64,000 nt of DNA from assembly GCF_910592395.1 (NCBI RefSeq), contig NC_088318.1, forward strand, positions 16,740,349-16,804,348, written 5' to 3'. Below the pieces are notes generated by a model that saw only the letters and a list, made by a program, of their open reading frames with translations, did not search any database and had not been told where the DNA came from. This stretch comes from Lineus longissimus (lineage: Eukaryota > Nemertea > Pilidiophora > Heteronemertea > Lineidae). Positions 10,721 to 21,980 of this stretch are shown here, in pieces; the stretch's first letter is position 1, and the number at the start of each line of letters is the position of its first letter. The position numbers were made by a program, and so were the translations under genes.

Positions 10721-13700
10721 TCAATTGGCAGAGGCTTTCGTATCCTCCCCTTCCTTATCATCCGCCCCACTATCATCATCATCATCATCATCATCATCAT
10801 CTTCATCTCCCGAATCCTCAACAGAATCCTCATCATCGTCCTCCTCCTCAACTTCCATTCCAACGGGCGATTTCATCGCAATCAGCACCGCAGGTGATTG
10901 AGCAAAATCCTCCAGTTCGTCCATAATTTGATCCTGGGGACTAACGAGTCCAGATATCGATGCAGGATTTGAGACCGAACCTGCATCAGAGACCGACTGC
11001 TGTTTCGAACCTGCGTCTGAAACGGAAACAGACAGAGGGTTCATTTCCACAGGGCTCAAGTCATGCGAATCCTCTGAAGGTGCTGGTGACTGTTCCACTG
11101 GTGACTGTTCGACTGGTTCCATCGTGATTCCAAGAGCTTTTCTGACCCCAGCTTGGCTCACAACGTCTTCTGGCTTGACCTGTAACAGAACAAGGAAAGA
11201 TTTCATTCAAAGACTTAATTACAGAATCAATCCAACTTGGTCACCAAATGCTGGTACTGTGAACTGCCAAATTTTTGTTGTTGTCTAAAAAATTGAGTTT
11301 AGGGCTGATTGTTACCAAGGACATTAGTAATTCACTATTGGGCAATTGTCAAATTGGAGACCCAGGAGATAACCTACGCAATCGAAGAGAGTCACCATCT
11401 CTATTATATAAGAGAACTATATAAGTTGAATACCAACCTCTTTCGTTAGTTCTGTTAAACCTTTTGATACCTTTTCAGCTGCAAGTGAAAAATAACATGA
11501 ATGTTACTAAGAATATCATTTTTCTCAAGTGACAACATAAAGCATAAAGATTTGGATAATTTTTACTGTGGTAATCTTCCTGAACATGACAGGGAACTAG
11601 AACTAAGGGAAAATATAATCATAAAGCTTATTTGTCCCCAGATTTCTTCCTCTTCTTCTTGGTTGAGCCTGCCAGTACTTTATCTTCAGTCCTGTGGCGG
11701 AGAGAAAGTGGCTTGTCTTTTCAAAGCCTCACTGTGTTCCCCACAGTTTTTTCCTCGAGACGAGTATCTGCTGACCAGAATTGCTATCAAATATTCTGGT
11801 GCAAGGGGCAGTCTTGTGGGATGTGAACTGGTTTCTCTACTGGTACACTGAAGAAAATTCACTCGGGCACAAGAGAATGGCTGCTGTCTACGCAAGCTGA
11901 ATGATGTACATTTGCTTACCTAGCTGTGACTCAGAAGCAGACGGCCCAGGCACGTAGGCCAAGTGCGAAGGCAACTTTTGCCCTAGCCTGTCGTACTGTG
12001 ACTTCTGAAGCTGACCTATCAGCCCGGCTGTCTCATCTAATTTCTTCTGGAATGACACCTCCTTGTCTTCGGAATCTGAAACCATAGAACAAAGTGTTAT
12101 GGCAATGTTTCGTTTCTGTATTTGTTCTGGTCGAAGCAGGAGACTGAGACGAATAAAGACCAACAACGAAGAGTCCAGACAATCTTTCTTCCCTCGCACC
12201 ATCAACAACTGGAACAACTTAAAATCATCAGTCTGGGACTGTTCTTCAGTTCAGACGGCCTACCAAGTACCTTACAAAAGAAGTAACATCACTCCTTGTG
12301 TAAGATGCTCATATCGGATGCAACCTGTGGATAATTTGGTAATGCCTAAAATCGATTCACAACAATCGGGAAAACAAGACTAAGAACAGAGAAGTAATCG
12401 TAATCATCGTATCTGATAACAATACCAAAGCAACGAAACATAAAAATAAGAGTCTAACATACCTGCGCTGGTCTCTTCTTTCAGAGTGGGAGATTTTCTG
12501 TCCTTTTCCTGTAAAATTGAAAAGGAATTCACTCAATATCTCATAACAATACCGGGAAGCAAAGTGACACAAAAAGAGACTCAAAAGTTTACTGACGGCT
12601 GTGATACATAGTAACACAAATGCAGTATTGAAAACCAATTCTAGTGTTTTTCGCCAATAACCTACCGGTAGATTCGAGCAAATAGATTTCAAAACTTCTC
12701 TTGGCGAGGGCCACCAGACTTTACTTGTTTTCAAGATTGTGCCTTGTGTGCTCTTAGGGACACAGACGATCCTGCTTACCGTTTCACTTTTCTTCTTTTC
12801 TTCTTTTTCCTTTTCTTCGTGTTTTCGCTTCTCTTCAGTTTCTTTTTGTCTCTGGAAAGAACAATGTACATTTTAAAAATGTTCAAAGATTCCTTCCTTG
12901 ACTTAGCCATTTTTCCCCTCACCTCCAAGGAACAATACACAGGGACACCCATGCTCATTCCCTAAATTCTGCAAATGGGGGAGGGGGCTGCTCTCTTGAC
13001 ACTAATTTTGGTCCCAAATTAGTTTTTTCCATTCAATTTGACCTAATCAGGACACCTCTCCATGTTCATCATCAACAAAACTTACATCTTCAAATATCTT
13101 CTTTGTTTTCTTGTGTTCCCCTCCTGTAACGATGTCTAGCAGGTTGTCCACCATCCGCACGATATCTGCACCGGTATTACAGTCCTCAAGGAAATCTTGA
13201 ATGCTAAAATAAAATTTGGATGATAAGGTTTAATTCCTTGAACTGACACTAGGTGGTAATGGAAGGTAAAGGAGCACAAGAACCTACCAAAAAAAAGACT
13301 GTCCACTTTAAGTCCCTCGCAAATAATTCATGTTTGTCGCGGCGACTTGCAACTATGATTGCATGCAACAAAAGTCATGAATCTACTAATCGCCTCCCGG
13401 ACATAACAAATTGCTCCAACTTCCTTATAGAGCTAGTCACAGGAATTAGTTAAACAAAGAGGAAAGTCAATCTACCACCTATGCGGCAAAGTCAAGGGAT
13501 GACATTCCCACATGAATAAATTAAACTAAGAAAGTCAATGTACCAACCTTGTGGCATATTCTGTAGAAGTTTCATCTCCATAAGTTTGCAAGATCAGGTC
13601 CGATTCTTCCTTCGTTATGGTGGAGAAAGATGAGTCGTACGTTGGACAATAAGTTCCATATGGCCCGTAGTTGAGGTATGTTACTGAAAAAGAATGGCAA

Positions 13701-16661
13701 TATAAGTACTGTATGATAACCTGTTTTTAAAAGCCTGTAGCTTGAAACAGAGAAGGACAGAGAGTGTACTAACATACCACGGTATATAAGCACACCTTAT
13801 AGATTTTGAATTGATTAGAAAAAAAACACAATTTACGTTTACCTGGTTTGACGATATTCCTCCTGTCTTCTTTGAAAGTCGGAATGCCACCAGTTCCTGT
13901 GTTTAATTTGCCAACAAGTGATCCTAGGCTTACAATTTTTTCGGTCTCGCTCACTGAAAAAACAATCAATTGCAATGTGTCAATATTCGGAGTGGCAGTC
14001 AAAAAACTCTAATGCCGTTAAGTCTACATCCCAGGACCAGCTGGTAACAAATTGAATTCAACTGCAACTGTTTAGAAACCATTTCAACAATTTCAAAGCA
14101 AGTTTCGTGCATCCTCCTTACCCATTCCTGAATTTTCTGGATTTAAGATCTGAAGTGACGTGCTGCCGTCTTTCTGTCGCCGCAAGAATCCAATATGGCT
14201 GTTCGGATTACGTAACGTCAGTTTATCTGACGCGGATTTAGCAGCAGCTTGTGCACTTTCGAGAATTTCATTAGGTGTCATGTCATCTCCGGCTGCTTCG
14301 AAACTACTGCAAATGAAATGAAAAATATGGGTTTGTGAAAAACAATACATTTGTACTGTTTACGGAATTGATACCGAACTGGAGGTGTTTGTAGAGCAAA
14401 AATAAGGGTAGAGCAAAAATGAAGACCAAAACCGAGGTTTAGCCAACATCATTGAGGCATATTTTCTGGTGTGTGCGGGCATTTGTATAAATAATATGCC
14501 TACATCATCACACACTTACTTGGCTGTAGACAGAGATGCTTTTAGTTTCTTCTTATTTTCTTTGGCTTCGGCGAGAACAATTTGATCGGCAGTGTCATCT
14601 TCATCGAGACCAAGTTCCTCGTCGGTGATGTTGATCATGAACGGCAGTGTTCGTTTCATGTTGATGAGACGATCCTGCAAGTAAGACAAAATATGAAAAT
14701 GCTGTCCTTGCAAGACATGCTTCTAAAATGGTAACTGGCCCTTTCAGTAAGGGGTGACACGGAAATAAACTTTTTTTACAGCCTTACCTTGCTCATCATT
14801 TTGATGCCTTGATGGAGCAGTTTCTTGGCAGCTTTGTAATAAATGGTCTCTTGGTGGTTGTACGTCATCGCGTTGTCACACATCAATTTGAAGTCTCGCT
14901 GAAAGAAAACAAAGCAAATAATTTAGCTAGATCAGTATCGTTCTAAATGCCTCCAGTTTTCTGAAAAGGTGGTTTCAGACCTTACACAGGAATAAATTAT
15001 ACATGTTATATTCAAGCCAGCATTGTCAGAAAATTGGATGAAAATGTGATTGTTTGCAGCGGGGATATGAGCGCTGTCTGTTACTTGTAAATATATTTAT
15101 TCAGTTAGTCGACCCAATATATTGACCGCTGCATAAGAGCAGCACAAGCCCCATACCTTATACTCCAGAACATTACTATAATCTCCGTTGTCTAGTTTGC
15201 TTCTCATTGTGCTTAGGTCCATTGGCTCAGTGATGATACTGGAGTAGCCAGGAGCGATGACGTCGTTGACGGGATAGGCAAAGAAGGCGTTGGCATCTTT
15301 TCTGTAAGATGAATGGCCATGAGCTATGACAATGTGCAAAGTCGTTTGAATCCGATTAGCAGAGAAGTTGGCATAAAGCTTTAATTTCTTTTGTCCAGCT
15401 TGGCATTTTTCATGCAAAAATTACGTATTACCAGTAATGGCTCACTCAAGAGATACAAACCAGGGTCCTCCCAGGTTTGACTGGGCCATGAAGTTAAATA
15501 GCCTGTTTATGTTGTTCATGACCAATAAATTTTACTTTGGTGACTATCAACCTCACTAAATGCTATTTAGACTGACTTTTCATATCGTACCTCTGTATTG
15601 TCTTATGCAGATAGTCCAAACAGTCGTACAAAACAGTGTCATCCAATCGCTCTGGCTGACCACGAGGTGGGAGCCGCAAAGTGTGACGTTTCTCCAGAGA
15701 GTCATCTTCATACATTGTTTTCTTTGCAGGTGGTTCATAATGCTCCTCAGCCTCTGAGTCTCGGGAGTGTTTTTCTCTTTTCTTCTCCTTCAGGGGAGAA
15801 AATTAGCTGGTTATCTCAATGGAGACGCGCTGGTGATGTAACCCGGGACTATGATTTTCTATTCTGCACATGGAAGCATTAGCATTGACCTTCTCAAAAG
15901 CTAACATAATCTCGCCAACAGCATACCTCTCTATTAAGGACACCCTCGGGACTGACAAATGCTGTCCTTAATAGAGAGGTGTCCTGATTAGAGAGGTCAA
16001 ATTGAATGGAAACAACCAACTTGGACCAAGCTAGTGTCCTTAATAGATAGGTTGTCCTTAATAGAGAGGTGTCAACTAAGGGAGGTTCCACTGTAGTTTG
16101 TCTCCCTTTAATTTCTCACCTTTTTCTCTTCTCCATGCTCGCCATGCCGATGCTTCTCCTTCTCACTGTTCTTCTTCTTCTTCTTCTTCTTATGTTTGCG
16201 GCGCTTCTCATGGTAATCATAAGATTCTTCCGCCGAGTAAACAGGAGTGTCACTACCGCCAACATTTGTTTGTGAACCACCAACTTTCAAAACCAGCTTC
16301 AGGGGCTTCTCACATTTCTCCTCAACGACCATCTCGCTATGGCTGTGCTCATCATCTAGAAAGAAAATAAACTGACGAGGTCACAATTTGGTAGCAAAGT
16401 CAGTTATTTGTAGTTTTGGAGTGGTGCAGTGGGTCTTCAAAACATAGGTACCCATGGTACACCGGAAATTCTAGACTGGGGATGCACAAAGTGCATTGAC
16501 TTTAAACACTATACATCGTGGATGGATGTACTATTGTGTAAATGTGTATGATGATGCGCATAAATTGCATGTGATGACTTTCCAGAATGTAAACAATGGA
16601 TTTTACCATCTTCATAATCTCTCCTTTCAGATTTATGATGCTTTTTATGTTTCTTTCCCAT
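10721..16661 (-). CDS. BRD9: BRD7/BRD9-like bromodomain protein, fifteen exons
   Basis: The minus-strand exons are 16607-16661, 16120-16355, 15591-15787, 15157-15301, 14788-14898, 14520-14674, 14122-14306, 13843-13953, 13548-13683, 13086-13203, 12780-12851, 12463-12508, 11920-12075, 11438-11478 and 10721-11179. All phases agree and give 740 residues (human BRD9 597, BRD7 651). The start MGKKHKKHHKS, the EKPLKLVLKVGG block and a lysine-rich tract are shared with both paralogues. The bromodomain spans about residues 148-248, with FFAYPV, APGYS, the acetyl-lysine Asn225 (AMTYN) and gatekeeper Tyr231. After it come the family's DUF3512 region (TYLNYGPYGTY; FQKKLDET) and VVSQAGVRKALGI. In mammals these proteins are chromatin readers in non-canonical BAF (BRD9) and PBAF (BRD7). 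The sequence mixes features of both, so it is probably the single pre-duplication gene. The Ser/Glu/Asp-rich C-tail with an Asp homopolymer is longer than in the human proteins. Confidence 0.93.
11638..11747 (-). mobile_element. Retroposed LINE 3'-end fragment in a bromodomain intron
   Basis: On the minus strand this matches the 110-bp insertion at 63265-63374: TGGGGAACACAG, then TCCGCCACAGGACTGA, a GGCAGG block and a GAAGAAGAGGAAGAA tail. The frame ends FSPPQD-stop here and SSPPQD-stop in the other copy, as expected for a LINE ORF2 terminus. It sits in the intron between coding exons 13 and 14. Confidence 0.65.
13000..13066 (+). mobile_element. Fragment of the TA-flanked MITE family
   Basis: Contains the family core in the orientation TTTTGGTCCCAAATTAG, CCATTCAATTTGACCT, AATCAGGACACCTCTC. 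Ends are lost. It lies in an intron of the bromodomain gene. Confidence 0.7.
15926..16093 (+). mobile_element. TA-flanked MITE, nearly complete copy
   Basis: The 3' end GGAGGTTCCACTG is followed by TA and the 5' end CCTCTCTATTAAGG is preceded by TA, about 8 bp of the 5' inverted repeat being missing. The interior has the family arrangement of GTCCTTAATAGAGAGG repeats and a CAAATTGAATGGA block. It is in the intron between coding exons 2 and 3 of the bromodomain gene. Confidence 0.8.
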
Positions 16662-17315
16662 GTCTATGGAGTAGCATCTACCGTCACAGCTTCAGAAAAA
16701 AATAATCGGGACGCAAAAAGTGGTATTTGAAACGATTTTTTAATGCAAAAGACAAAGAATTTGACTCATGTCCACCATCTTGAAAAAGCCGGCTTGCGCA
16801 TGCGTACTATTAATTGGCAATTTACCACTCTCGACTTCAGGAAGAGGCTGAAAAAAATGTACACGGGTCGTTGTACATTTTAGAACCATTATTACCTAGG
16901 AGAAAGGTTGGTGCAGTCGCATGACCTCCAAACAAGTTACATCACACACTTACACTAGGCCTACATTCATGGATTGTAGAGATTGTAGGATTGTTTTGAG
17001 AGAAATTCCGCATATTTGAAGTCGCAGTGTTGGTATATTGAACAAAATTTATTCAAGGACGAAATATCGGAAATTATCAACTACATATGTACCTAAGTTA
17101 TATTGTATGTAATGTTCATGTGTTATATCAATTAAGGACTATCATTCATTATTGGCATTGCTGTTTTTTTAGCACCATGTCACTCATGTGACTTGTCAGG
17201 CTTGTGACCTTCGGCGTTCGACTTACTTCTGCCTTTCATAATCATATGTTGTGAAACTGTCATATTTTCATAACGTTCTTTTTTTGTTCAGCAGGACTAG
17301 TGAATACTCCTCACC
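16662..17315. promoter_or_regulatory. Shared divergent promoter, bromodomain / riboflavin transporter
   Basis: The start codons of two genes face away from each other across 654 bp. An NRF1-like palindrome TGCGCATGCGTA (16795-16806) and a YY1-like motif (CAAGATGGTGG on the minus strand, about 16771-16782) lie 110-145 bp upstream of the bromodomain ATG. Such motifs are typical of TATA-less housekeeping promoters in animals. No TATA box was recognised. An acceptor-like TTGTTCAGCAG just before 17296 suggests that the transporter gene has an upstream non-coding exon, so its own start site is uncertain. Confidence 0.5.
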
Positions 17316-19047
17316 ATGGCGCTAAAGACAAAGTTCTGTCAGGACACCGACGTCTCACCCCTTGTCTATCTCTTAGTCGGACTCTTTGGAATTGGATCGT
17401 GGATAGCCGTCAATGGATTATGGGTAGAATTACCGCTACTCGTCCAGCGTCTGCCGGAAGCTTGGGACCTGCCCTCGTATCTTGTCATAATCATCCAGCT
17501 AGCCAACATTGGACCAATCACGTACACTTTGGCGACAACGTTATCGAAAGGGAAGTTGAAAGAGAAGCCTGTCGTGTGTCTAATGGTTATCGTTGGAGCT
17601 ACATCGTGTTTGTTGTTAGCATTTTTCTGGGAATCGACATCATTCATAGGGGGCGCTGAACACAGTACTGCTCTGTTTGTTCTGGCATTTTGCTTGGCCA
17701 TGGTTGACTGCACCTCGTCAGTGGTTTTCTTACCGTTCATGTCAATTTTTAAGCCAAGTTACATCACAGCATTATACATCGGGGAAGGATTTAGCGGACT
17801 TGTTCCAAGTCTCATCGCACTGGCTCAAGGGGTCGGTGGGAATCCAGAATGCAAGAACAAGACGTCATATGTTAATGTAACAGTTGGTAATCTCTCTTCC
17901 GAAGCTGAGTTTGTTTATGTGTCCAAACTTGTCCCTGTTACCAAGCCTCCACTGTTCGGCATTGAGGTTTTCTTTTATTTTCTATTCGCCATGATGTTGG
18001 TGTGCGGAGTTGCTTTTGTGCTTTTGAACTATTTGCCAAAATGTCGAGAAGAACAAACCAAGCCTAACGTTGTGGAAGCGCCTGTATCACAAGATGCGGA
18101 AGGAGAAAGTCTGTCTAGTAGTAACAACAGTAATGAAATGGAGAAGATACAGAATTCGACTACGTATGTATCCTATCAAAATACAACATCAGTCGAACAG
18201 TCAACGGCTTTCGGACAAGATGTATCATCAAGACAAGTGTTATTAAAGAGGGACTTGGTAGAACCATTAGGATTGCGAAACTTTGTAATCTTACAGTTGA
18301 TAAATGCTTGGATTAACGCTCTAGGAAACGGCGTCCTTCCTTCCATTCAGTCCTACTCGTGTCTTCCGTACGGTAACACTGCCTACCACTTGGCAGTGTC
18401 GCTGGCAAACATTTCTAATCCAATCGCCTGCTTCTTTGCATTCCTGTATCCCGTGAAATCTAAGACTCTATGTGGCGTGCTGACTGTGATTGCCTCTGGA
18501 TTTGCTACCTTCATCATCTACTTGGCTGCCATGAGTCCCAACCCTCCGCTGGTTGGAGAGGTTGCTGGGGAAATCATTGTGGTAAGTAAAATAAGTTTAA
18601 ACCCTAATTTAGTACAAGATGGACATTCCAGAGATTCCTTCAATTCAAGGAAAAATTCTGTGTATACAATCTAGCACTAGCAGTAGTTAAAGTATTAATC
18701 TTGCCACGAGTCCATATCCTTCTCTGGTTGGGGCAGTTGCTGACAAAATCACTGCGGTAAGTATAAAGATAAGCTCTGCATTGTCCGCTAAAGATAATTT
18801 TTCAACGTTCAAACTCATATTCTCTCCATATTCATTTCTATTCCAGGTACTAGTCTGGATTGTCTTCACCAGCATCAACTCGTTCATAAAAGTGACAATT
18901 GCTTCCATCTTCCGTGATGAGGGTAGGAAGGCCCTGATATGGTGTGGTGGCATTACGCAGGCTGGATCGGCCGTTGGTGCCCTCACAACCTTCTTCCTTG
19001 TCAATAAGCTGCACTTGTTCAAGAGTATACCACCCTGTACTTCGTGA
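17316..19047 (+). CDS. SLC52A3: Riboflavin transporter, SLC52A family
   Basis: Exons 17316-18581 and 18847-19047 join in phase 0 to give 488 residues; donor GTGGTAAGT and acceptor CTATTCCAG are both good. The protein is a multi-span membrane protein (about 11 hydrophobic segments). It carries the SLC52 N-terminal blocks GIGSWIAVNGLWVELPLLV and LANIGPITYTL, the central CLPYGNTAYHLAVSLANI-type block, and a C-terminal ALIWCGG...LVNKLHLF block. The family takes up riboflavin, the FMN/FAD precursor, at the plasma membrane. The hydrophilic stretch at about residues 240-310 (Ser/Asn/Gln-rich) is the usual poorly conserved loop. SLC52A2 and A3 cannot be separated here and invertebrates commonly carry several paralogues. 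A relic of the exon 1 end lies inside the intron (18703-18756). The gene shares a promoter region with the bromodomain gene. Confidence 0.92.
18703..18756 (+). pseudogene. Duplicated end of transporter exon 1 with donor site
   Basis: Eighteen codons aligned without gaps to 18528-18581, the last 54 nt of exon 1, 175 bp upstream. Both copies end in GTAAGTA-type donors. The translation (SPYPSLVGAVADKITA) keeps the frame. No good acceptor or pyrimidine tract precedes it, and its frame meets a stop 15 nt upstream, so it is more likely a relic than a used alternative exon. Confidence 0.7.
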
Positions 19048-19698
19048 TGTTGAGTGTGGTTTAGTTATGGAGCAGTTTGACAGTCAAGGATATTGCTCAG
19101 ATTTCATGCCGACTTACCTGCACTGAATGATCAGAGGCACACTCATAAACGGGTGGCCAATGAAATTGCTCGACACAAAGTAATTGAATGACGGCCAAAT
19201 TCGAGGAAGTAAAAAAAACAGACACACAATCCGCTGCAACCTCAATACTTTGGAACAGACTGATGATGTTTATCAGAATGGTTAAATTATGAATTTGTAG
19301 AGATCGAGTGTACGTGAGTGTGATTAAACAATTTCTTTGTTATTTGATGCAAGTGATAATAATATGTAATGGCACCATGTTTGAAATTGGGCCATTGTGC
19401 AGATATTTGTTCATGGAGGTTGAGGACAAATTATACGTTTGGTAGAGTTTAATTTAAAACAAGCTATTTTGTATATATTTTTTGGTATGCACAAACTAAA
19501 ATGATCTCAAGTTGTGACGAGTTTGACTTGTGACTTGTTTGTACATATTTGTCTTGTTTAAATATTTTGGGGAGAGGTACAGTCCAGCTTTTATTTTAAA
19601 GGCCTACACGTTCCGTGATGAAAAAGAGTCGTCCTACAAGTCTTATGGCAAAGGTCCAACTCTGGACCACGTGCCAGTCACCACATACTTACTCCCTC

Positions 19699-19746
19699 AA
19701 TGCGTAAGGAGAAGTTGTGTTGTAGGCCCGGTTTGCAAGAGGATGG
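19699..19746 (+). repeat. Dispersed 50-bp repeat, copy 2
   Basis: Nearly identical to 4836-4888 (CTCAATGCGTAAGGAGAAG... GCAAGAGGATGG), with only a few substitutions, while the flanks differ. Confidence 0.65.
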
Positions 19747-19882
19747 TTCATCTGGCTCCTGGCAATGATTGCCATTTTCAGAAAAAGTGTAAGCAGGTGA
19801 CAGCAGAAATCATGTCAAAGTTTTGTATTGTCCTGCAGATCGTGTTGTCTGGAGAAGGACATTGGTATTGGATTACATTGAC

Positions 19883-19888
19883 AATAAA
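19883..19888 (+). terminator. Candidate polyadenylation signal AATAAA
   Basis: Canonical hexamer about 835 bp after the transporter stop codon, followed by a T/G-containing stretch (AAGTTTTTGTTATTG) that could serve as downstream element. Confidence 0.4.
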
Positions 19889-19945
19889 TCTGTGAACGAA
19901 ATTAAATACCAAGTTTTTGTTATTGATTTATGTGAGATACATGTA

Positions 19946-20139
19946 CAGTGGAACCTCTCTTAATAGTGGACACCTCTGTTGGAACACCCACTATTAATTA
20001 CACCAGGTTTGGTCCCAAACTTTTCATTTCGAGTCAAATTGACCTTGTCAGTTATATGAATAAGGACACCAAGGAAAGCATTTGTCTGTCACAAGGGTGG
20101 AGAGGTTTCACTTAAAATAGAGAGGTTGATCTACACCAG
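19946..20139 (+). mobile_element. TA-flanked MITE, full-length diverged copy
   Basis: Starts CAGTGGAACCTCTC directly after TA and ends near CACCAG followed by TA. The interior retains GTTTGGTCCCAAAC and GTCAAATTGACCT blocks. It is more diverged than the 47175-47352 copy. Confidence 0.7.
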
Positions 20140-20816
20140 TATTCTCATCTGTTCAGCATTGTTCACAGCAATGAATAGGGCAGATGAAGCTTATTGCTCT
20201 GATGTCCAATGTGAACACACAGAAGGTCAGACAGGACAAGATTGATTTGATAGGAGGAGCGTCTCAAGATCATGTCAGGCTGACACTTATGTAGTTTGCC
20301 GGTTCCAGTATATTTTTTGTTAGAATCTATCACAAAATGCACCCTGAGATACAGATACTGGTTGGACAAGGATGCGAAAAAGCAGCACAAAAGATTTCGT
20401 AAACTGTTTGTGCACATTTCATGACAGATGAGACCCCCCCCCCCAAATCAAGAGGGTCTTCTGTGTAGACATGACCCCTTTCAATTTCTTACCCCTGGTG
20501 GTAGATTTTGGCACAGGTTCGATTCCCAGTATGGGCACATCTTTTTTCCAAAACAAAATTGTCTTTCTGCTTGAATATTCACACCTTTTCTTTTTTGTTA
20601 ACACATATCAGTTGAAAAACTACCCAAAAAAACGTTATTATTTCAATAAAAACTCGTAGGCCTATACTCATGTGGTGCCATCTCCTAAGAAATAAACACA
20701 CTACGGTATATCTTGTTTGGTACTTCGTCATCTTCCTGCACACGAATTTCATCTACATCTACATCTATCTTGTACGTCCCGCTGTGTGGCGGGTGGGTTC
20801 GGTTCCTCATCGAACT

Positions 20817-20898
20817 TAAACTTGTAAACTTGAAACTTGTAATCTTGGAAACTTGAAACTTGCAACTTGGAAACTTGAAACTTGTAAACTTGGAACAT
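20817..20898 (+). repeat. Degenerate AACTTG-based tandem repeat
   Basis: AACTTGAAACTTGTAA, AACTTGGAAACTTGAAAC and similar strings recur about every 6-12 bp over about 80 bp. Confidence 0.7.
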
Positions 20899-21558
20899 AT
20901 GTACAGTGATTTAAAAGTCTAGTAGACTTAGTTTCTCTTTCAGTGCATTGTGTGTGTGAAAGAATGAATGGCTAATTTGGCCATCTTGGATCTTCAGGTT
21001 ATACTAGGCCTAATATAGGCCTACACGGTAGGGCCCTGGGTCATGTCAGATCTTAGAGTTTGGTTACTCTAAGGTCAGATTCAGCACTAAATATAAATAC
21101 ATACCTCGTACAAGCATGAATCATTTCGACGTACTGTGAGACGTGAGAGACTCCAGGCTATTACTATTGGGCCATGGTATTGGCGACTTCGTGTAACTTT
21201 AAAACTTTATCTTGCCTTCCTAGCTGCTGCCTATCTTGTCTCTTTAAGATTTTTGATAAGCATAGGGAATAAACTTGGTATTTAACGTAGGCCTGTTGTA
21301 GTTGTCAATTATATTAATCAGATTAGACTTATGTGGATTGGGGGGGGGGGCATTTATCCCTGCCCTTTCAACTTTCTCAAAATAAACAAAGTGGACCCCC
21401 CCCCCCCCCGCCATTCTTGAGAATAACAGCAACACTATCGGCCACAAATCCATATGACTTGAAAAGTCATGGTCTCTCTAGCTGCCTATTGTTTGGAAAC
21501 ACTGACACATGGGAAACAACCACAGATGTTACACCTGGTATTCTGCAGTTGCTTCATT

Positions 21559-21589
21559 CATGGAGGTATTATATAATAATACCTCCATG
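21559..21589. repeat. Foldback motif CATGGAGGTATTAT, copy 1
   Basis: Perfect 14-bp arms (CATGGAGGTATTAT and its complement) with a 3-bp centre. The same palindrome with 13-bp arms is at 21805-21831. The pair may mark the ends of, or independent insertions of, a hairpin-type element. Confidence 0.7.
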
Positions 21590-21804
21590 CTCCATTGAAA
21601 GAATCATTCAATTGCCTTTGTACAATCAAATATGAGCATAGCCTACAATACAATATACATGTGTTCCTTACAGGCGAGTGTATGCAATAGTTATTGACAA
21701 CCAACACCAGCTGTTAAGTGTGTTACATAATGACTCAATAAGCAGGTGAAAAAGGATCAATGGTGTATACAAAGCATGCATTAGCAGTCTAGAGAGCGTC
21801 ACTT

Positions 21805-21831
21805 CATGGAGGTATTATTAATACCTCCATG
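21805..21831. repeat. Foldback motif CATGGAGGTATTA, copy 2
   Basis: Perfect 13-bp arms around a 1-bp centre, essentially the sequence of 21559-21589 with a shorter middle. It lies 246 bp downstream of that copy. Confidence 0.7.
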
Positions 21832-21980
21832 GTCACTTTGAGTTTTCTGTCCAAGTTTGATATTTCTTTCTCCAATGCCATTTGTTTCTTCCCTTTTCAG
21901 TTCAGGATGTTTAAAAGGTTGCCATTTGTGTCTTCTCTCTTCCCTTCTTTCTTTAATGACATTTCTTTCTTCTCTTCAGC

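Larger units (their letters stand above)
19048..19945 (+). other. Probable 3' UTR of the riboflavin transporter
   Basis: Non-coding sequence with a copy of the 50-bp dispersed repeat (19699-19746) and a canonical AATAAA at 19883-19888. I saw no closer canonical signal, so the 3' UTR may be about 850 nt. This is inference. Confidence 0.4.
20140..21980. other. Intergenic sequence, transporter to glycosyltransferase
   Basis: No gene was recognised. It holds short homopolymers (C run near 20435, G run near 21342, C run near 21396), a degenerate CTTGAAACTTG repeat (20817-20898) and two foldback motifs (21559-21589, 21805-21831). A pyrimidine-rich acceptor CTTCTCTTCAG ends at 21979, just before the glycosyltransferase ATG. 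Confidence 0.5.

Noticed and set aside
10684-10926. Plus-strand frames rich in His or Ser over the last bromodomain exon
   Set aside because: They are antisense shadows of the Asp/Glu trinucleotide tract of the bromodomain protein.
17300-17740. Open frames overlapping the start of the riboflavin transporter in other frames and strand
   Set aside because: The SLC52A frame has strong protein similarity over the same DNA; the others are shadows.
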